A stretch of 64,000 nt of DNA, taken from NCBI RefSeq assembly GCF_013204885.1, contig NZ_JABMKX010000013.1, positions 124,001 through 188,000 of the forward strand, read 5' to 3'. Both the position numbers and the translations under genes were made by a program. The notes beneath the pieces are model-generated. The model was not told the DNA's origin. It saw nothing but the letters and a program-made list of their open reading frames with translations, and did not search any database. This document shows positions 19,597-28,567 of the stretch, piece by piece (the stretch's first letter is position 1; every line of letters begins with the position of its first letter). This stretch comes from Paenibacillus tritici. GTDB lineage: Bacteria > Bacillota > Bacilli > Paenibacillales > Paenibacillaceae.

Positions 19597-19640
19597 AAAA
19601 CCCCCAGCTCCCGGATTATACCGGCAATTGGGGGTTTTTT
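19597..19640. terminator. Bidirectional intrinsic terminator
   Basis: AAAACCCCCA and TTGGGGGTTTT form a stem with an inner CCGG pairing, with an A-run on one side and a T-run on the other. It serves the plus-strand holin-type gene and the minus-strand cyclase. The last codons of the cyclase (Pro-Gln-Leu-Pro-Val) lie inside the stem. Confidence 0.85.
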
Positions 19641-20749
19641 GTAAGGTTAAGGAATTCGCCAGGAGCTGCAGAAGAAGTAACAACCGCATTTTTCCCGCCC
19701 CGCTTGGCTGTATACAGGGCATCATCCGTCTTGCGGAACAGCTGTTCCTTGCCGTCTCCAAGCTGATAATGGCACAACCCGATACTGACCGTGATCGGCT
19801 TGTTTCCGGCATAAGGATGGGTCATCGCGGCGATGCTCCTCCGCATTTCCTCAACCGCAGCATAGGTCTCCTGATAGCTTTTATCCGTAAAAATCACCGC
19901 GAATTCTTCCCCGCCGTATCTGGCCGCAAAATCATTCAGCCCAATCAGGCTGTTCACCTTCGCCGCCACTTCCTTGAGGACAAGATCGCCGACCCAGTGA
20001 CCGTACGTATCATTTACACATTTGAAATTATCAATATCAAACAGGGCCAGCTGCAGCCTCAGCCTGTTGCTCTCACACTGCTCCAGGAGCGAATCCAGAT
20101 ATTCATGAAACGACTTGTGATTATACAGGCCGGTCAGCGCGTCCATCTTCAGCAGCTTGTCAGAGATGGCCCGCTCCACCACGAGCTCTTGCTCTGACTT
20201 GGTGAGCTGCTCCAGATACTCGCGGGTCTCGCGGCCCCGGATGATTACCGCCTGCGCCATCAGGGCAAATACGATATATACACACTCCACCAGCAGAAAC
20301 TCCAGGAGCGGCTTGCCGAGCACCGGCCGTTCCAGCCCGAAATAAATCACGGCGTAGAATAGGGTGCTGAACACCCCAAGCGTGTAGAGCATCCGCTGGT
20401 CGAAATAGATCAGGGCAATCATAATCGGCATCATTACTGTCATCTGTGCACCGTCTACATAAGGCTCCAGCACAAAATACATCAGATAGGAAACGATGAA
20501 ACCGCAAATCACTACCGCCTGCTTATGATGATCCTGGGAGCGGCGCAGCCAGATCTCGGCAGAGGCCATAGCCATGAGTATCATCAGGTTACAGGCGGCG
20601 AACATATGCCCGTTGCCGGAACCGAAAATACTCTCCATTCCAATAGAGCGGGAGTACTGCATATAGAGGAACTGGGCGATGAGCAGACACAACACGATAA
20701 TCCAGTATCCGCTCAGTATTCTCCGGTGCCATTTCTCTGCACTTTGCAA
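19616..20749 (-). CDS. Membrane diguanylate cyclase (GGDEF domain)
   Basis: 377 residues. About six hydrophobic helices fill residues 13-168, then a short linker and a GGDEF domain (about 205-360) with DALTGLYNH, DIDNFKCVNDTYGH and an intact GGEEF active site. It should make c-di-GMP from two GTP. The residues before RYGGEEF lack the RxxD inhibitory site, so product feedback is not expected. The only usual start codon after the upstream stop is a TTG at 20749 without a clear ribosome site; AGGGG lies further up, so translation from a rare ATT is conceivable. It may feed the c-di-GMP riboswitch 6 kb away. Confidence 0.9.
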   Translation of the reverse strand: MQSAEKWHRRILSGYWIIVLCLLIAQFLYMQYSRSIGMESIFGSGNGHMFAACNLMILMAMASAEIWLRRSQDHHKQAVVICGFIVSYLMYFVLEPYVDGAQMTVMMPIMIALIYFDQRMLYTLGVFSTLFYAVIYFGLERPVLGKPLLEFLLVECVYIVFALMAQAVIIRGRETREYLEQLTKSEQELVVERAISDKLLKMDALTGLYNHKSFHEYLDSLLEQCESNRLRLQLALFDIDNFKCVNDTYGHWVGDLVLKEVAAKVNSLIGLNDFAARYGGEEFAVIFTDKSYQETYAAVEEMRRSIAAMTHPYAGNKPITVSIGLCHYQLGDGKEQLFRKTDDALYTAKRGGKNAVVTSSAAPGEFLNLTKNPQLPV

Positions 20750-20910
20750 GGCGTAATCAATAATGATCTGAATCCCCTACTTCTTCTCGCCAGATAAGAT
20801 AAAATTTTAATTATAACAGACTTAATTATATTAAATTTTAAACTATTTTGCATCATATTTCTGCAAATTTCGACAAGGTTTTCCCCGAGACAATTCGGCA
20901 GATTTAGGCT
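20750..20910. other. AT-rich divergent intergenic region
   Basis: This 161-nt stretch separates the divergent cyclase and cupredoxin genes. It is strongly AT-rich between 20800 and 20870 and must hold both promoters, but no clear -35/-10 pair with good spacing could be picked. Confidence 0.5.
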
Positions 20911-20943
20911 ATGCTTAATGTCAATTGCTCACAATTCTCAAGG

Positions 20944-21345
20944 GGGATGGTTAGGATCAGAAAGTCAGCTATTCTTTATTTTATCTTATTTGCTCTTCTG
21001 CTTACGGCCTGCGGAGCGAATTCCGGCGGCAGCAGCACTGAGAACGCTAAGGGCACAGCGGCCGATACCGAACTGACGGCTGATGAAGAGCTCATTATTA
21101 CAGCAACGAATTACAGCTTCGACCAGGAAGAATATCACCTCAAAAAAGGCGTGCCCGTCAAAATCACGTTCAAAAATGAAACCGGGAACCACGGCATCCT
21201 GGTGCCCGAGATGAAGCTGCGGCTGGATGCGAAGGATTCCTCCCAGGTCATTGTTCCCGAAGAGGCCGGAACCTTCGAGATGACCTGTGCGATCATGTGC
21301 GGCTCCGGCCACAGCGGGATGAGCGCCAAGATCATCGTGGAATAG
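20944..21345 (+). CDS. Cupredoxin lipoprotein with CuA-like motif
   Basis: 133 residues from the ATG at 20944; another in-frame ATG is at 20911. Neither has ideal spacing, as AAGGGGG abuts the first. A hydrophobic segment ends in the lipobox LLTAC, so the protein is likely a lipid-anchored extracytoplasmic lipoprotein. The rest is a cupredoxin like the periplasmic domain of cytochrome c oxidase subunit II, with the ligand set NHGI and CAIMCGSGHSGM (Cys-x3-Cys-x3-His-x2-Met). The Glu normally inside the Cys loop is Ile; its contact is through the backbone, so CuA could still form. No oxidase genes are adjacent. Copper delivery or electron transfer are the options. Confidence 0.8.
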   Translation, partial: GMVRIRKSAILYFILFALLLTACGANSGGSSTENAKGTAADTELTADEELIITATNYSFDQEEYHLKKGVPVKITFKNETGNHGILVPEMKLRLDAKDSSQVIVPEEAGTFEMTCAIMCGSGHSGMSAKIIVE

Positions 21346-21382
21346 ACGCCTTAAGTAGTTGCAAGTACATTTTTATATTTGG

Positions 21383-21421
21383 AAAAAGCCGGCAAGGATA
21401 TGATCCTTACCGGCTTTTTAT
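21383..21421. terminator. Bidirectional intrinsic terminator
   Basis: AAAAAGCCGG and CCGGCTTTTT flank an inner AAGGAT/ATCCTT stem. The element is symmetrical and separates the plus-strand cupredoxin gene from the minus-strand transporter permease. Confidence 0.9.
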
Positions 21422-21434
21422 TCTGAAGCTCCTG

Positions 21435-22628
21435 CTATCTCACACCCTTGCTGCGGCCTGAAATGTCCAGCCAGACGGCAATGACCAGGATTGAGCCTTT
21501 GACCACGTACTGCCAGAAGGATTCCAGTCCCATCAGCGACATTCCGTTATCGAGCGAGGTCATTACCAGCGCCCCGATGATGGCGCCAATAACGGTTCCT
21601 GCTCCTCCCATCAGGGAGGTGCCGCCAATGACGCAGGCGGCAATCGCATCCATCTCCGCCATGTTCCCGGCGGTGATGGTAGCCGAAGCCAGCCGCGAGG
21701 TCAGCACGATCGCGGCGATGGAGCCGAGCAGCCCGCTGAGTACGAAGATCAGCATCGACTTGCGCTTGATGTTGATCCCGGAGAGGCGCGCGGCTTCAAT
21801 ATTGCCGCCTATGGCATAAATATGGCGTCCGAACGTAGTTTTGGTGGACAAGAAGTAGAAGATCGCCGCCAGCACGATGACGAAGATAATCGGGAACGGA
21901 ATCCCTTTGTAATTGTTCATTAAGGCTACAAAAACCACCACCAGCAGTGACAGTCCCGCTACCTTGGCGATATCCAGGCCCAGCGGGGCAATGACGAAGC
22001 CGTATTTCTTGCGGGAGCGGCGTTTCGTGAACGCGCTCCAGAGCAGCAGAGCCACGGCAGCTACCCCCAGGATGATCCCGAAGCCCGGGGCAAAATAAGC
22101 ATTGCCGAGCAAGGCCAGCACCGGGTCGGATACCGGAATGGTCATCGACTCGGTCACGCCCATCAGCACCCCGCGGAAGACCATCATCCCGCCGAGGGTG
22201 ACGATGAAGGCGGGAATCATTTTATACGCCACCAGCCAGCCCTGAATCAGACCCAGCACCGCACCGGCGGCCAGGGTACCCAGAATAACCACAATCGCGG
22301 GCAGCTCCAGCCAATTGCTGAGAATCGCCGCCATCCCGCCGGTCAGCCCCACGATAGAGCCGACAGACAGGTCGATATGCCCGGCCACGATGACCAGCAC
22401 CATGCCGATGGCCAGAATAGAGGTCACTGACATCTGTGTGAACAGATTGGACAGATTCCGCGAGGTCAGGAAGGTCGGATTCAGCATTCCGAACAGCACC
22501 CAGATCAGAATCAGTGCCCCCACCATCGTATAGGCACGCATATCCATTTTGCCGAACAAGCCGCGTAAGCGCGATCCTCCGGCTGCCGGAACCGCTGCCG
22601 GTTCCTTACCCTCTTTTTGCAGCTGCAT
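21435..22628 (-). CDS. xylH: Xylose-type sugar ABC transporter permease
   Basis: 397 residues with about ten or more membrane helices after a ~30-residue cytoplasmic start. The conserved carbohydrate-permease block AGHIDLSVGSIVGLTGG and the later IGGNIEAARLSGI and VIGGTSLMGGAGT are typical of XylH/MmsB permeases in CUT2 sugar ABC systems. It is the last gene of a three-gene unit, starting 2 nt after the ATPase gene, so translation is probably coupled. The substrate is inferred from the binding protein, which closely resembles XylF. Other pentoses or several monosaccharides remain possible. Confidence 0.9.
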   Translation of the reverse strand: MQLQKEGKEPAAVPAAGGSRLRGLFGKMDMRAYTMVGALILIWVLFGMLNPTFLTSRNLSNLFTQMSVTSILAIGMVLVIVAGHIDLSVGSIVGLTGGMAAILSNWLELPAIVVILGTLAAGAVLGLIQGWLVAYKMIPAFIVTLGGMMVFRGVLMGVTESMTIPVSDPVLALLGNAYFAPGFGIILGVAAVALLLWSAFTKRRSRKKYGFVIAPLGLDIAKVAGLSLLVVVFVALMNNYKGIPFPIIFVIVLAAIFYFLSTKTTFGRHIYAIGGNIEAARLSGINIKRKSMLIFVLSGLLGSIAAIVLTSRLASATITAGNMAEMDAIAACVIGGTSLMGGAGTVIGAIIGALVMTSLDNGMSLMGLESFWQYVVKGSILVIAVWLDISGRSKGVR

Positions 22629-22630
22629 CT

Positions 22631-24142
22631 CTATCTACCTCCCGTAGCGGCCAGCATAATATTCTCCTGCGTGGCTTCCCGCCAATCATATTCCCGTACA
22701 AACTGCCCTTCGCACATCACCAGAATCCGGTCGCTCATGCCCAGCACCTCCGGAAGCTCCGAAGAGATCATAATAATCGCTACTCCCTGCTCCACAAGCT
22801 GATTCATCAAATGATATATTTCGTACTTCGCCCCGACGTCGATGCCCCGGGTAGGTTCGTCCATAATCAGTATTTTGGGATCACTCATCAGCCATTTGCC
22901 GATGACCACCTTCTGCTGGTTCCCCCCGGACAGCGTGCCCACCGGCGTCTCCAGCGATGCTGTTTTGGTCTTCAGATCGTGCACATACCGGTCCGCCCAC
23001 TTAATCTCCTCATTCTCATTAAGGACTCCCAGCCGGGCGACTTTGCCCAGTGTGGCTAAAGTGGTATTGCGTTTGACATCCATTCCCATGACCAGCCCCT
23101 GGCGTTTGCGGTCTTCCGTGACCAGGGCAATTCCCGCCTTGATCGCTTCGGCAATGGAGCGGATCTTAATGGCCTTGCCTTCGATCAGCACCGTACCTTC
23201 CGACCGTCCTCCATAAGCGCCGAACAGACTGCTGACCAGTTCCGTCCGTCCCGCTCCCATCAATCCGGCAATGCCCAGTATCTCGCCCTTGCGCAGCGTG
23301 AATTCAATGTCTCGCAGCACCGTCTGATGGCGCTTCTCCGGGTGCCACACCGTGTAATCCTTAACCTCAAGCACCTTGTCACCCGGTGAATGCTTCACCC
23401 GCGGATAACGTTCTGTCAGCTCACGGCCGACCATCAGCGAGACGATCTGGTCGTCGTTGGTCGCCTTGCGGTCCAGCGTCGCCACAGTCCGCCCGTCCCG
23501 CAGCACGGTGATCGAATCGGCCAGCGCGAACACCTCGGGCATTTTGTGCGAGATATAGACACAGGTAACGCCTTCGCGCCGCAGCTGGTGCAGAATGTCC
23601 ATCAGGATGGACACCTCACTCTCGGTCAGAGCCGCCGTCGGTTCGTCCAGAATCAGAATCCTGGTATGCTTGGAGAGCGCCTTGGCGATCTCCACGAGCT
23701 GCTGCTGGCCGATGCCGAGATTGCCGATCTTCGTGTCCGGCGACAGATTCAGCCCGACCTTCTTCAGCCACAGCGAAGCCTGATGGTACAGCTCATTCCA
23801 CTGGATGGCCCCGCGCTTCACCGGCTCTGCACCCAGGAAAATATTCTCGCCGACCGTCATCTCCTTCACAAGCGCAAGCTCCTGGTGAATGATCGCAATC
23901 CCGGCATGCTCCGCATCCGTAATTTTATGAAAGGCCTTCTTCTCCCCGCCTATGCGGATTTCGCCTTCGTATGTCCCCGCAGGGTACAATCCGCTGAGCA
24001 CTTTCATCAGTGTGGATTTGCCCGCACCGTTCTCACCGCATAAGGCGTGAATCTCCCCTTGCTTGACCTTGAAGTTCACATGATCCAGTGCCTTCACGCC
24101 GGGGAAGCTCTTGCTGATCTCCACCATTTCAAGTACATCCAT
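22631..24142 (-). CDS. xylG: Xylose-type sugar ABC transporter ATP-binding protein (two ABC domains)
   Basis: 503 residues from the ATG at 24142; the frame extends further upstream into the binding-protein gene but only this start gives the family's N-terminus MDVLEMVEISKSFPGVKAL. Two ABC cassettes follow: the first with GENGAGKST, IGQQQLVEIAKAL and LILDEPTAALTE, the second with the degenerate GLMGAGRTE loop, LSGGNQQKVVIGKWL and LIMDEPTRGIDVGAKYEI. This arrangement is typical of XylG/RbsA-type energisers of CUT2 transporters. It lies 88 nt after the binding-protein gene and 2 nt before the permease gene. Confidence 0.93.
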   Translation of the reverse strand: MDVLEMVEISKSFPGVKALDHVNFKVKQGEIHALCGENGAGKSTLMKVLSGLYPAGTYEGEIRIGGEKKAFHKITDAEHAGIAIIHQELALVKEMTVGENIFLGAEPVKRGAIQWNELYHQASLWLKKVGLNLSPDTKIGNLGIGQQQLVEIAKALSKHTRILILDEPTAALTESEVSILMDILHQLRREGVTCVYISHKMPEVFALADSITVLRDGRTVATLDRKATNDDQIVSLMVGRELTERYPRVKHSPGDKVLEVKDYTVWHPEKRHQTVLRDIEFTLRKGEILGIAGLMGAGRTELVSSLFGAYGGRSEGTVLIEGKAIKIRSIAEAIKAGIALVTEDRKRQGLVMGMDVKRNTTLATLGKVARLGVLNENEEIKWADRYVHDLKTKTASLETPVGTLSGGNQQKVVIGKWLMSDPKILIMDEPTRGIDVGAKYEIYHLMNQLVEQGVAIIMISSELPEVLGMSDRILVMCEGQFVREYDWREATQENIMLAATGGR

Positions 24143-24230
24143 GCCTGCCGTTCTCCCTTCCGGCCCTTGAACCGGCAAGCAGATGCGGTAACGCCACGGG
24201 CGCCGCATCTGCTTGCCGTTCAGGCCGCCC

Positions 24231-25319
24231 TTATTGTTTCGGCCACTGGTCCTTCGGAACGTTCTTGTAGACCTCCTCAAGCTTGTGGAACCCGTCCTTG
24301 ATCAGCACATCGAGGTTATCCTTATTCACTGCCAGCGGATCAAGCAGCACAGAAGGAACATCAATTTTACCGTTGTTAACTGTCTTTTCAGTGGAAATAC
24401 TATCGCCCTTGGCAGCCGCTACCGCCATCTCTGCAGCCTTGGTTGCTATCGCGTTGATCGGCTTGTAGACCGTCATGAGCTGGGTACCTTCAGCGATCCG
24501 CTGCACAGCGGCAAGGTCGGCATCCTGGCCGGATACCGGAATCTTGCCAGCCATCCCCTGCGCCGTAAGCGCCTGGATCGAGCCGCCTGCTGTCCCGTCA
24601 TTGGCTGCTACTACCCCTTGAACATCATTATTGTTCGCGGTCAGCGCATTCTCCATATTCTTCAGCGCTTCTTCCGGCTTCCAGTCCTTGGAGAACTGGT
24701 CGTAGACGATTTTGATATCGCCCTTCTCCTCAAGCGGCTTCAGAATATTCATCGCTCCCTCCTTGAACATGTGAGCGTTGTTATCCGTGTCCGCACCGCC
24801 GATATAGACGATGTTGCCTTTCGGGGCTTGATCAATGACTGCCTGAGCCTGGAATTCTCCGACACGCACATTATCGAATGAGATATAATAATCCACCTCG
24901 GCATTGTTGATCAGCCGGTCATAGGCAATGACCTTGATGCCTTCCTTGTGGGCCTTCTCTACAATAGGAGCGGTAGCTTCTGCATTATGGGCAATGACCA
25001 CCAGCACATCTACACCCTGGGAGATCAGTTGCTCCGCCTGGCTTAACTGGGTAGCATCATCGCCGTTGGCAGCCAGCACCTTCACTTCACCGCCCAACTC
25101 CTCCACCTTCGCGGTGAAGATATCCCGGTCCTTCTGCCAGCGTTCCTCCTTCAACGTGTCCATGGACATGCCGATGACAATTTTATCCCCGTCCTTGGCA
25201 GCGCCTGCCGGTTCCTTCTTCTGATTGTCACCGCTTGAGACCACACCGCAGCCCGCCATTGACGCCGCCAGCACTAACGCTGCCAGCCCCAGGGAAATTG
25301 CTCTTCCATATTTTCTCAC
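24231..25319 (-). CDS. xylF: Xylose-binding lipoprotein of sugar ABC transporter
   Basis: 362 residues, GTG start. A signal peptide ends in the lipobox SMAGC, so the protein is lipid-anchored outside the membrane. The mature part is a type-I periplasmic binding protein that parallels E. coli XylF along its length: ERWQKDRDIF, AYDRLINNAEVDYYISFDN, ALTANNN, SGQDADLAAVQRIAEGTQ and KDGFHK. It should capture D-xylose or a close relative for xylG/xylH. It begins a unit separated from the regulator gene by a terminator. A cre-like site overlaps the likely transcription start. The neighbouring three-component sensor is its probable activator. Confidence 0.92.
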   Translation of the reverse strand: MRKYGRAISLGLAALVLAASMAGCGVVSSGDNQKKEPAGAAKDGDKIVIGMSMDTLKEERWQKDRDIFTAKVEELGGEVKVLAANGDDATQLSQAEQLISQGVDVLVVIAHNAEATAPIVEKAHKEGIKVIAYDRLINNAEVDYYISFDNVRVGEFQAQAVIDQAPKGNIVYIGGADTDNNAHMFKEGAMNILKPLEEKGDIKIVYDQFSKDWKPEEALKNMENALTANNNDVQGVVAANDGTAGGSIQALTAQGMAGKIPVSGQDADLAAVQRIAEGTQLMTVYKPINAIATKAAEMAVAAAKGDSISTEKTVNNGKIDVPSVLLDPLAVNKDNLDVLIKDGFHKLEEVYKNVPKDQWPKQ

Positions 25320-25351
25320 TCTGCCCTACGCCCCTTTTCATACCCTATATT

Positions 25352-25365
25352 TGATTGCGCTTACA
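25352..25365. promoter_or_regulatory. cre-like CcpA site ahead of xylF
   Basis: Minus-strand TGTAAGCGCAATCA fits the catabolite-response consensus TGWAANCGNTNWCA with one mismatch. It lies 33 nt upstream of the xylF GTG and just downstream of a plausible -10 (TACACT, 25371-25376), so CcpA bound here would block initiation when glucose is present. Confidence 0.7.
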
Positions 25366-25504
25366 TGAGAAGTGTAGCATGGAAAATCCTGGCCTGGAGC
25401 TGCGATTCCCTGCACTTTTTTGCCTTCCACCCGCACTCCGGTACGCTCTGCTGTAATGTAATTCTTCCCTCCGGCTTTCATAGGATAATCCGGGGGTTCA
25501 GCAC

Positions 25505-25533
25505 AAAAAAGTCCTTGCTCACTTAGCAAGGAC
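25505..25533 (-). terminator. Intrinsic terminator between regulator and xylF
   Basis: Minus-strand GTCCTTGCT-AAGTG-AGCAAGGAC is followed by TTTTTT. It overlaps the stop codon of the response-regulator gene and separates the sensor unit from xylFGH. Confidence 0.9.
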
Positions 25534-27103
25534 CCTGCTTCTCATGCTGCTGGCGGAATTCGCTGGGCGTCATCCCGGTCGCCTTCTTGAAGACCCGGCT
25601 GAAATAATTCGGGTCCTTGTAGCCTACCTCATAGCAAATCTCCTTCAGGTTCAACTGCTCCCCGGCGATCAGGCGTTTCGCCTCATTGATTCTCAGGCGT
25701 GTGACATAGTCGATGAAGGTCTCCCCTTCATGCTGCCGGAACAATTTACTGAAATAATGCGGGCTTAAGTTCACATACTCCGCCGTCTGCTCCATGGAAA
25801 TATCCTCTTTATACTGCTGGCTGATATAGAGCAGCGCCCGCTGATGGACATGGGAACGGTTATGCTCCTGTTCCTCCTCCAGGCTGTCGATCAGCCGCTC
25901 CACCCAGGACTCTGCGCTTAGCCTCAGGGAGACGGGATCTTCCGCAGCATTCAAGGAAGCCAGAATCTCCGCACCGGCTACAGAGTGAACGCTCCTGGCC
26001 AGGAACAGCAGCAGGCCGGTTACCTCTCCGCGCAGGGCGGGAAGCGGCTGCTCTCCACCCTGCTCGAAATAAGCATACAACCTGCCGAACCGCTCTATAG
26101 CCTCCTGCTTGCTGCGCTGAAGTACGGCATCCAGCAGCTTCTTCTCCTCATCCAGAGAGACAGCCGACTGCCCCGAGCTCTGGATAATATCATCATAGTG
26201 GTGGACCGTGAACGAATCATGGTGATCTGCACATACCCGGACGGCTTCCCGGTAAGACCGGCTAAGTCCGTCCCAGCCTTCACGGATTGAGCCGATGCCA
26301 ATGCTGACGGGCAGTCCGAAGCGCTGCCCGACATACCCCCGGAGCCGCTCCCCTAAGTCCAGCGAGCTGACACGCTGGGAATATCCGCTCCGTCCCGGCG
26401 GCAAGGGGATGAACAGCGCCAGCTGATGCCCGATCAGCGGCCCGGCCAGGCAGCTTAGCCCCGTCCGGGCGAACTGCTTGACCGCCTCATAGATCTCGCG
26501 CCTCACCAGCCGGAATTCCTCCCAGGCGGCTCCCCCGGGCCGGGGGAACGACAGGACCATCGCATACCCTTTGCTTACTTGTATATCCAGCAGACCCGCA
26601 AGCTGCTGCGGCTCCAGATCCTGCACATGCTCCAGCATCAGCATCAGGGTCAGCTCGTTCTCGGCCAGCGGCAGCAGATGGGCCAGCTTCTCCTCCAGCT
26701 CCAGCTGCTCATTCCTGCGGCGCCTCTCCTCCTGGATGACCGCAATCAGTTGTCTCAGCACCTCCGCTACCTCTTCGCGTCTGGCGGGCTTCAGCAGATA
26801 GTCGCGCACGCCCAGCAGCAGCCCTTCCTTGGCATAAGAGAAGTAGTCATGGGCAGTAATCATTACAATCTGCGTGGCGGGCAGCTTCTCCAGAATCTGC
26901 CGCACCGCTTCCAGTCCCTGAATGCCCGGCATCTTAATATCCATGAAGACCATATCCGGCCGGTGCTCCTCGGCAAGCTGAATCGCCTTGCGGCCGTTCT
27001 CGGCATGCAGGAATTCGAATTGATCAGGCAAAATATGCCGGATCATCAGCTCCAGCCCTTCCCGCTCCAGCGCCTCATCATCTGCGATCAGCAGCTTGTA
27101 CAT
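25523..27103 (-). CDS. YesN-type response regulator (receiver plus AraC DNA-binding domain)
   Basis: 526 residues. The receiver domain (1-120) has the acidic pair at Asp8-Asp9, the phospho-acceptor Asp55 in MDIKMPG, and Lys in LLKPAR. A middle region of about 270 residues follows, and two AraC-type helix-turn-helix motifs close the protein (about 425-520), with EICYEVGYKDPNYFSRVFK and the PSEFRQQ end. It is the usual partner of LytS/YesM-type kinases. The gene lies 30 nt after the kinase gene and ends in a terminator, with xylF next. Its likely target is the xylFGH promoter, as with the YesN-type regulator of the clostridial xylose system. Confidence 0.92.
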   Translation of the reverse strand: MYKLLIADDEALEREGLELMIRHILPDQFEFLHAENGRKAIQLAEEHRPDMVFMDIKMPGIQGLEAVRQILEKLPATQIVMITAHDYFSYAKEGLLLGVRDYLLKPARREEVAEVLRQLIAVIQEERRRRNEQLELEEKLAHLLPLAENELTLMLMLEHVQDLEPQQLAGLLDIQVSKGYAMVLSFPRPGGAAWEEFRLVRREIYEAVKQFARTGLSCLAGPLIGHQLALFIPLPPGRSGYSQRVSSLDLGERLRGYVGQRFGLPVSIGIGSIREGWDGLSRSYREAVRVCADHHDSFTVHHYDDIIQSSGQSAVSLDEEKKLLDAVLQRSKQEAIERFGRLYAYFEQGGEQPLPALRGEVTGLLLFLARSVHSVAGAEILASLNAAEDPVSLRLSAESWVERLIDSLEEEQEHNRSHVHQRALLYISQQYKEDISMEQTAEYVNLSPHYFSKLFRQHEGETFIDYVTRLRINEAKRLIAGEQLNLKEICYEVGYKDPNYFSRVFKKATGMTPSEFRQQHEKQGPC

Positions 27104-27133
27104 CCTTATCGCCTCCCCTTTCTCTTCTGCCCT

Positions 27134-28567
27134 CTAGGCCGACGGGCGGAACGGTAATCTGAACAGCACAGCCGTCCCCTGCCCCTCACGGCTGTTGATC
27201 TCAATCAGCTGCTGGCCGTCGAAGAAGAGATGCAGCCTTTTGAATACATTATGGGTACCCAGCCCGGTAGACTGGCCTTTGCCGCTGAATGACGGAGCTT
27301 CCTCCTGAATCGATCCCATTAGCCTGGCTACAGTCTCGCGGTTCATGCCGGCTCCGTTATCGCTGATCTTGATGTCCACCTGCCCGCTCCGGTAGCGGAT
27401 CGACAGCGACAATACGCCCCCTTCCTCCATTTGTTCCAGACCGTGAACGAAGGCATTCTCGAAGATGGGCTGCAGCGTCAGACACGGCACCATTCCGGCC
27501 ATCGCCTCCTCATCAATCTCCATCTCGAAGGCGATCCGGTCACGGAAGCGGGCCCGCTGAATATTAATATACTCGTTCACATGCTCCACCTCCTCGCGCA
27601 GCGGAACCGCCTGATCCAGCTTTTGCAGGTTATACCTAAGCAGCCGTGATACCGACACAGTCAGATCACTGGTTCTCGCCGCCCCTTCAAGATACGCAAG
27701 CTTGGCGATGGAATTCAGCGTATTGAATAGGAAATGCGGATTGATCTGGCTCTGCAGCATCTTCAGCTCCAGCTCCTTGACCAGACGGTCCTTCTCCGCA
27801 CTCTTGATATTCTCCTTCATCAGCTCCTGGATATTGTCGATCATCCCGTTAAAAGCGCGGCACAGAATGCTGATCTCATCGTTATTGACGCTCTCCGGCG
27901 CCTTGGTATCCATCCGTCCCTTGGAGATCTGTTTCGCCGTTGCCACCAGGCGGCGGATCGGTCCGGTGATGCTGCTGGACAGCCAGACGGCCATACAGAT
28001 GCTAAGCAGCGCGGCGGTGATCACCAGCAGGCTGCCCATCCGGTTCAGCTTCGCTGTCGTGGACATGATCTCCCCGTAGATCGGCTTGTACTGGTCCAGC
28101 TCAAGATCAACCAGCTCCTGCGCCTCCTCCCGGATGAACCGCTGCGTCTGCTCTGCTTCGATATAGGCGCCGGCCAGTGTATTGGAATCCTTGCCGTCAA
28201 TTTCTGTAATCATCTGCCCGGCCTGCTCCAGAAACGTATCAATGATATGGCTGTAGTTCATCAGCGGAAGACCGCTTCCCCCGATGGTCGCCATCCCGTC
28301 CAGCCTGCCGCGCAGCTCCCGCACTGCGCCCAGATGCTTCTCCACCTCCGGGAAGCTGTCCGTATCGACCTGCATAATGAAGCGGTTCAAGGAGCGCATA
28401 TTCTCTCCAACCTCATAGGACACTTCCTTGTACAGCATGATCCGGTTCATCATCAGATGGTAGCTCTCCTGCACATTTTTTCCACTCTCAAACAGCACAA
28501 AGGACACCGAACTCATCAGCAGCACCAGCAGCGGAATACAAATCAGCAGCTTCAGGCGGATACTCAT
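27134..28567 (-). CDS. LytS/YesM-type sensor histidine kinase
   Basis: 477 residues. Two membrane helices (about 5-27 and 182-200) flank an extracytoplasmic helical region. A HAMP linker follows (about 200-255), then the His_kinase domain with QINPHFLFNTLNS (His278 is the phospho-site) and an ATPase with LQPIFENAFVHGLE, DNGAGM and GLGTHNV. The start overlaps the stop of the binding-protein gene by 4 nt (ATGA), so the two are translationally coupled. This pairing suggests the extracellular binding protein passes the sugar signal directly to the kinase, as described for XylFII-LytS in Clostridium. Confidence 0.92.
   Translation of the reverse strand: MSIRLKLLICIPLLVLLMSSVSFVLFESGKNVQESYHLMMNRIMLYKEVSYEVGENMRSLNRFIMQVDTDSFPEVEKHLGAVRELRGRLDGMATIGGSGLPLMNYSHIIDTFLEQAGQMITEIDGKDSNTLAGAYIEAEQTQRFIREEAQELVDLELDQYKPIYGEIMSTTAKLNRMGSLLVITAALLSICMAVWLSSSITGPIRRLVATAKQISKGRMDTKAPESVNNDEISILCRAFNGMIDNIQELMKENIKSAEKDRLVKELELKMLQSQINPHFLFNTLNSIAKLAYLEGAARTSDLTVSVSRLLRYNLQKLDQAVPLREEVEHVNEYINIQRARFRDRIAFEMEIDEEAMAGMVPCLTLQPIFENAFVHGLEQMEEGGVLSLSIRYRSGQVDIKISDNGAGMNRETVARLMGSIQEEAPSFSGKGQSTGLGTHNVFKRLHLFFDGQQLIEINSREGQGTAVLFRLPFRPSA

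Noticed and set aside
25338-25529. 63-residue minus-strand frame upstream of xylF
   Set aside because: It covers the terminator, the -10 and the cre-like site; better explained as the xylF control region.
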